DNA of 64,000 bases from Chlorokybus atmophyticus (Eukaryota; Streptophyta; Chlorokybophyceae; Chlorokybales; Chlorokybaceae), in contig RHPI01002368.1 in the NCBI GenBank assembly GCA_009103225.1, forward strand, positions 507,542 to 571,541, given 5' to 3'. The notes beneath the pieces were generated by a model that made no database searches, had not been told where the DNA came from, and saw only the letters and a program-made list of their open reading frames with translations. Shown here piece after piece: positions 58,955-64,000 of this stretch; position 1 is the stretch's first letter, and each line of letters opens with the position of its first letter. The position numbers were made by a program, and so were the translations under genes.

Positions 58955-59507
58955 GTAGGGGGGGAGTTCATGAATGACCCATAATTTGCGTCCGTTCAAC
59001 GTGTTACCAGGCCTCTAGTGTCCCCTTGAATTATGTTGGCACCAGACTGCTGACGATGCTGCCGCCTCCCCGCGGCAGCATTCATTCCAGGTGATTGCTA
59101 AGCTGCAGTTCACGAGTCATACGAGGCCGCGCCTGCTGCAGCAGTATTAACATACTAGCCTGACTGGTGCCGCCAAGCAAAGCGCCCAGGCGTTCTGGCC
59201 ACACAAAACCAAAACAAGCAGCTGGCTACAACAAGCGTGCGGAGGGAGGCGGAGGCGACGGCGGTGTTGTGGAAGGGTGGCGGCGCAGAGGGTTGCTGTG
59301 AGGGGCGGTAGGCCTTACGCTTCGAGTCTTCTCCGCATTGGCAATTGCGGTTGTTGGTAACTGGCGCCCCCCAACCCAAGTGGCGCGTGTCCTAGACGAC
59401 TGAGTGTCGGCAGCACTGCTGTGTAAGTCTAGACTCCGCGGAAAGAAGAAAGCAAGCCTTTCCAACCTGCGTGCGTGGCCTTTTTGCGAGCGCTGTGAAG
59501 ACGAATG

Positions 59508-60758
59508 ATGCTGGACACCATGTCCCAAGAAGATGATGAAGTCGTCGGAGAGCCAGTCTGCCGCATGTGCCAGGTAGGATGCTGCATGCATGCAGATCAG
59601 GCAAGAGGCTGATTGCGGACTGCTGCAGCATGGTGAACATGGTGTACTACAACAGCTGTACTAGTACTGTGTGTGTACTGCCAATGGCTGACTCAAAGAG
59701 TTGTGTGTGCAGTTGGGCAAGCCTGTTTGGGAGCTGGTGTCTCTCGGTTGCGCGTGTAAAGGAGATTTGGGTTTTGGCGCATGTGTGGTGTGCACAAGCG
59801 TGGTTTGGAGCTGTCAAAAATCCGAAGCAGTGCGAGCTGTGCGACACAGAAGTACACAAGGACTTGCTGGTGAAGACACTTATATCACTAGTACTGATAG
59901 ATGATTATGTATTGCATCTTGCTTGCATGAGAGTTGATGGCCAAGGGATATGTGATAGCGCATTGACGTTATGTCTGTACGCTCAGCCCGCAGAAGGACT
60001 TCGAGTAGTGATGCGAGTGGGTGAGAAAGGTGTGGTGTCCACGCATGTGGTTGTGGATGATACCCCTCCGCAACCACCAGTCACGTTCTGAATTTGCATA
60101 GAACTTGTACTCTCTTACATGTTACGTCAAGCAGACTGTTAACTGACATTGGCTTTTGGCTCTTGGCTTTCTCTAGTCAAGAGTCCAACCAAAGCAGCAG
60201 CAGTTTTATATTGCCTCCTTGGTATAGGACTAACTGCAACACGCTCCTGGCTATCTTCGCTCTGGCTGACTGGTGTTGTTCGTTTTTTTGCGGTAAGTAC
60301 ACTACGCATGCTTTTGCTTTGAGTACAGTTTCATACGCACTGCATGTTCTTACTGCTTTTGTATGCATTAGCACAGATTCTACCAGTGCTGCTTGGTCCT
60401 CTTCTTCGAGTTCCAGCATTCCTCTCAGGTATGCATCTCACTCTTCATGACACTAACCTAAACACACACCCATCCCATCCTTGTCACACTGCTCCTTCTA
60501 ATCTTCTGTACAATCAAAGCTGTATTGGTGTGTGCAGCTGTCAATGCCGCCTATGCAGGGAGGAGTGCCATGCAGCGGAGACTTCATCGCAGTACAGATA
60601 TAGGTATAGAATCAGGTTTATATGCAGGTGTGGATTATGCTGCTGTTCCTGCTGCAAGCACAAACAACATGACAACCACTTCAACAAGATCAGAGCAGCA
60701 AAGTTGCAGCAGCGGAGGGGAAGTGCCAGCATCATCAACAACATGGAGCCCTCAGTGA
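59508..60758 (+). pseudogene. RING-CH gene, copy III, frameshifted
   Basis: Same six-exon structure as copy I: 59508-59573, 59713-59869, 59987-60084, 60177-60292, 60377-60428 and 60538-60758. Exon 2 is 157 nt instead of 156: one extra base after GDLG shifts the frame inside the RING-CH domain, after which LAHVWCAQAWFGAV and KQCELCDTEVHKDLL continue in the next frame. Exon 4 is also off by one, near a run of seven T. The Ser/Thr-rich tail (TNNMTTTSTRSEQQ) is conserved with copy I, which supports the exon model. It is a pseudogene unless the two indels are sequencing errors in homopolymers. Confidence 0.75.
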
Positions 60759-61119
60759 CTCGAGACACTTAATAATTGTAATGCACTGCCAGTCGGAGTG
60801 GTCAACCATGGTATTGGCATCTGTGATTGTGTGCCACATGTAGCTCTCTGTGGGGACGTATGGTAGCAACTTGCTGATCCGCAGAAGTATGTGTAAGAAT
60901 ATCCTCAGTCGACAACAACTCATAACATTGGCTGTCACAGACTTGGTTTGTAGGTTTGGAGTGCATGCTGCAGGTATGCGTGTGCGGGCAGGCGTCACCA
61001 CCGCAACCGCACCAACACAAAAGTAAGTAACAAGAGCAGTACTCGTAAAGCGCTGTTGCTGTAGTTTTTACCACTTGCTTGGTGTAGCGGGAGAGGGAGC
61101 TTTCACTCACATGCAGTTC

Positions 61120-61256
61120 TTTATGTGCAGTCCCCCATCACACGCACGTTGCATCCCTTCACATCCAGAAGCGTGCGCGATGGTAGTACATCCTCCACGT
61201 GTTGTCGGGCACTATGTGGGAGTCCAGGTCTGTCGCCAAAAGATCCATTCAAGTGC
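61120..61256 (-). pseudogene. Last exon of membrane protein family, copy D
   Basis: The minus frame reads DLLATDLDSHIVPDNTWRMY and ends in TGA, matching the last exon of copy B (DVLATDLDSPLAKD...). It is followed by no other exons of the gene, so it is an isolated piece, placed after RING-CH copy III as copy B is placed after copy I. Confidence 0.5.
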
Positions 61257-61559
61257 GTGCGTGCGTGCGCGCGTGTGGGTGTGTGCGTGGGTGTGAGCGT
61301 GTGTGGGGCGGCCACGGGCCATACCCAACAGACTCAAGGGATGGCACAGATCCAACATCGGCGGTGACCGTGTTGCACTGTAGCCATGCAGCTTCCACCC
61401 ACGACATCCACGCGTACGGAAGTTGGGAGGTATGTATGTATGATCGTGTGTACAATCTGGTTTAAGGTGCACTCGAACATACTTGCACACCCACATATAC
61501 GCGCTTCTGCACTTGTGAACACACACATGCGTGCGCGCGCGCACAAGCACGAGCGCAAG

Positions 61560-62805
61560 CACTTACTCACGCTGAGGTCTTTCTTTGATACAATGGCCCG
61601 AGCTAGCGGTCTGTTGTTTCCTCACACGTACACAAACGGCGAGGCGGTACTGCATCAATATCTCCCTGTGTGCGGGTGAGTGGGCGGGTGGGTGTCCGTG
61701 TCTCGTCACACATCACATGCGCGTCAACGAGCAAGAGGGAAGTGAGAAGCCACTCTGCAACGGCTACACACACAATTCAGCCTGTAGGCTGTGAGTACTT
61801 GTGCGTGTGGTTGAATTCAAACTGGGGACCACGCGCGTGTGTACAGCTGCATGAACGTCAATCGCGCACAACTCCACTGTGATTGTGGCTAGACGAGCAT
61901 TCGTGCGCGCACCCGCATGCACACGCGCACGTGTGCGTGCATGACTGTGTGCGTATGCGCGTATGCATGTGCGAATGTATGTGTTACCCACTGGCAGTGT
62001 TTTATAGTCACTCGGCATTCTGGATGATGAGTCGCCTGGTTGGCTCTTTGTCTACTACTGCACTGTTGCTTGTGGTGACCCTCAACACTGCTGCAGGTTG
62101 GGTCACTCACTTCTCACCTCACGTCACGGTCCCACACTCGCGCAGGAGCCCCCATGAGTATCACCCCCCTCTACTCCCTGTTGTGTGCCACGACAGTGTG
62201 TTTGCTCGCATGTTGGCAATGAGAGAGCAAAGTGAGGACGGTCTCACCTTACCGCAAGCGTGCGCAGCCAGTCAACCTCTTGTGACACAATGAGCGGTGT
62301 GCGCGTGCGCGTGCGCGCGTGCGCTTGCAAGGGAGACGAGCAGCAGCGATACTTGCATGTGTATGTATCTGTGAATCCAAGTCGTTGCATTTTACGCGCG
62401 CGTCCGTGTCTTCTAACCGCATGTACCCCACAGCAGTGACTTGATGGGGTCTTAAATACGCCTTCCTCGGCATCCTTCTTGCTATCTTAGCATACAAGGC
62501 CACCAAGGAGGGTAAGCACGCACTGCAATGGCATCTCTACCCTTGTGTCTACCCCAGGGCACGATCCACGCCCCCCCTCGCCATGTTGGTCCTCTACGCG
62601 CACGCGGCGGCAAGGAGGGAGGTTTCGTCAAAGAAACGACGATGGCGTGAAGGGTGTGAAGTGGAATTGAAGAGGAAGATAGATGGATGAATGTGAAAGG
62701 GCATGGCGCTTCAAGTTGGTTGGGGTAAAGAGCCGCAGTCCGAGTGAACTCCGGGAGTCTCTTATGAAAGGAGGCAGGACCTCCGAGGTTGAGTCAACGG
62801 TAAGC
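61560..62805 (+). pseudogene. Membrane/secreted protein family, copy C
   Basis: Plus-strand pieces matching copy A in order: SGLLFPHTYTNGEAVLHQYL (61,600-61,676, donor gtgagt), GCEYLC..NWGPRACVQLHER (61,788-61,882), LVGSLSTTALLLVVTLNTAAG (62,033-62,094, a membrane segment), HDSVFARMLAMREQSEDG (62,190-62,245), YAFLGILLAILAYKATKE (62,457-62,510) and LVLYAHAAA (62,587-62,615). The last intron donor-like cggtaagcc (62,799) is shared with A. Stops inside several blocks show it is decayed. Confidence 0.45.
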
Positions 62806-64000
62806 CCCCCGGCGTGTGCATGCATGTTATGTCAGTGTCTTTGCTGTAGACAAGGTGTCTGCAAACTGTCTTTGTTGCATAGGCACGCATATATACACAC
62901 ATGTGCATATGTACGTACACACCTCCCGTAAGTGGGCTTTCAGGGTGGTGTCGACTCGTGCGTGGGGTATGCACATGCGCACAGAAGTGGGACAACATGC
63001 CCAACAACGCGGAGGGTTAGTGAAAATTCTGTAGCTTAAGCTGATCATGAGGTGCTGCATCATGTGATGACGCGTGCAAATAGGCAACCACTATCAACAT
63101 TGCTAAATGATTGAATGACAAAATGAAAGGTCTGTGTTTCCGTTAGTTCAAGGTAATCGGCTTTGCACACCAAGTCACTCAACGATTGCATGCGACTCAT
63201 GTAGAAGCCTCTTACGGTAGAGGAACTGCGCCGAGAAACATGTGTCCAAGAGGCGTGCATTGTTTAATAATGTAGCGGAAGCAGCTGGCCACGGCATGAA
63301 CAGTGCAATGCGTAAGCCACAAAACGTACGATATGTATCCGTTTATGCTGCCTCCATTCCAACATGTTGCCCCTCAAGCTTTATTTACGGGTAACCGTAT
63401 TGACGATATAGGGCTGTGATAAGGAGGGGCAATCTATCAAGTGATGATAACGTTGATCGACTGTACTCAAGAGCATTTATCCCAATGCAACGTGGTAATT
63501 ATGCAACATGCCCGGCATATTAATGTCAATTAACATATTGGCATGAAATGTAACATAACATAACATAAATGTATTTTGTCATAGCTTACATGAACCCTTA
63601 CACCGTTGGGGCACTGAATGCAAAGAGCAGTGTTTCTGCTAAGCACTTTGCAGTGGCTCCGCAGTGGCTCCAAAGTTAATCTCTTACCACGAAACAAAGT
63701 TATAACTTTTAACGTACAAGCCATTACATTAACGCACGCGGAATGCATAACTTAAGTGCGTATCAGGTCATAATGTGGCTCTGTTAGCTCAAGTTCTATA
63801 GAATAGTGAGCCAAAATGTGGTTGTTAAAGGGGGTAAATTTAGCGTGTTTTATAGCCAATTAATTAAGCCAATAAGCAAAAACAAGCCACATTAGCTCCT
63901 TAGAGCCATCGATCGGAACACTGGCGAAGGGGGCATACACTGCTTAATAGTGTGCCCCTCTGAGAAATACAAGGGGAAAATGTAAAGGGGGGACATACAA
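62806..64000. other. Duplicated intergenic region at the window edge
   Basis: 63,060-63,980 repeats the sequence upstream of RING-CH copies I and II, including gggggcat..cactgc.taatagtgtgcccctctgagaaatac at the very end. In the other units this precedes a RING-CH gene by 0.4-0.6 kb, so another copy probably begins just beyond the window. The frames here are not supported. Confidence 0.5.

Noticed and set aside
42900-62400. CRISPR-like or satellite arrays suggested by many short gt/gc repeats
   Set aside because: They are simple alternating dinucleotide tracts of irregular length inside introns, with no fixed repeat or spacer unit.

Overview
This is eukaryotic nuclear DNA from an unidentified protist, probably an alga. 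The evidence is GT-AG introns in short multi-exon genes, Ty3/gypsy and LINE reverse transcriptases, DNA transposons and MITEs, long (GT)n/(GC)n tracts and scaffold gaps. A green-lineage host is my inference from the style of the gypsy elements, not something the sequence proves. There are no bacterial operons and no CRISPR array.

Layout. 0-2.6 kb: one intact, intronless ARM-repeat gene. 2.6-10.9 kb: gene-poor DNA with four TA-flanked MITE copies, GGACC-rich hairpins and an LTR fragment. 11.4-19.8 kb (minus strand): a decayed Ty3/gypsy element. Its order is gag, aspartic protease, a C5 cytosine-methyltransferase-like domain, reverse transcriptase, RNase H, integrase and a C-terminal PHD finger. 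The integrase is split by a 1,475-bp insertion flanked by a 7-bp direct repeat. 20.0-23.3 kb (minus): a degenerate DDE-type DNA transposon with terminal inverted repeats. 23.3-26.8 kb: simple and tandem repeats. 26.9-30.6 kb (plus): a large, broken, multi-exon coding relic ending in a methyltransferase-like motif. 32.1-34.5 kb (minus): gypsy gag remnants abutting an oppositely oriented LTR. 36.4-40.8 kb (minus): a second gypsy element with its 5' LTR. 40.8-42.2 kb (minus): a LINE fragment.

42.7-64 kb is a repeated gene neighbourhood. It contains three copies of a RING-CH (MARCH-type) membrane ubiquitin-ligase gene: one intact (46.6-47.7 kb), one truncated (58.7-59.0 kb) and one frameshifted (59.5-60.8 kb). 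Interleaved are four or more copies, on both strands, of a multi-exon membrane or secreted protein gene that I cannot name. The window ends in what looks like the upstream part of a further unit. This block also holds a protein-kinase gene (52.0-53.1 kb, minus) and a coiled-coil relic (55.3-56.1 kb, minus).

Only the ARM gene and RING-CH copy I look intact from end to end. Most of the rest is transposon or duplicated-gene debris. The strongest finding is the gypsy element that pairs a DNA-methyltransferase-like domain with a PHD finger.
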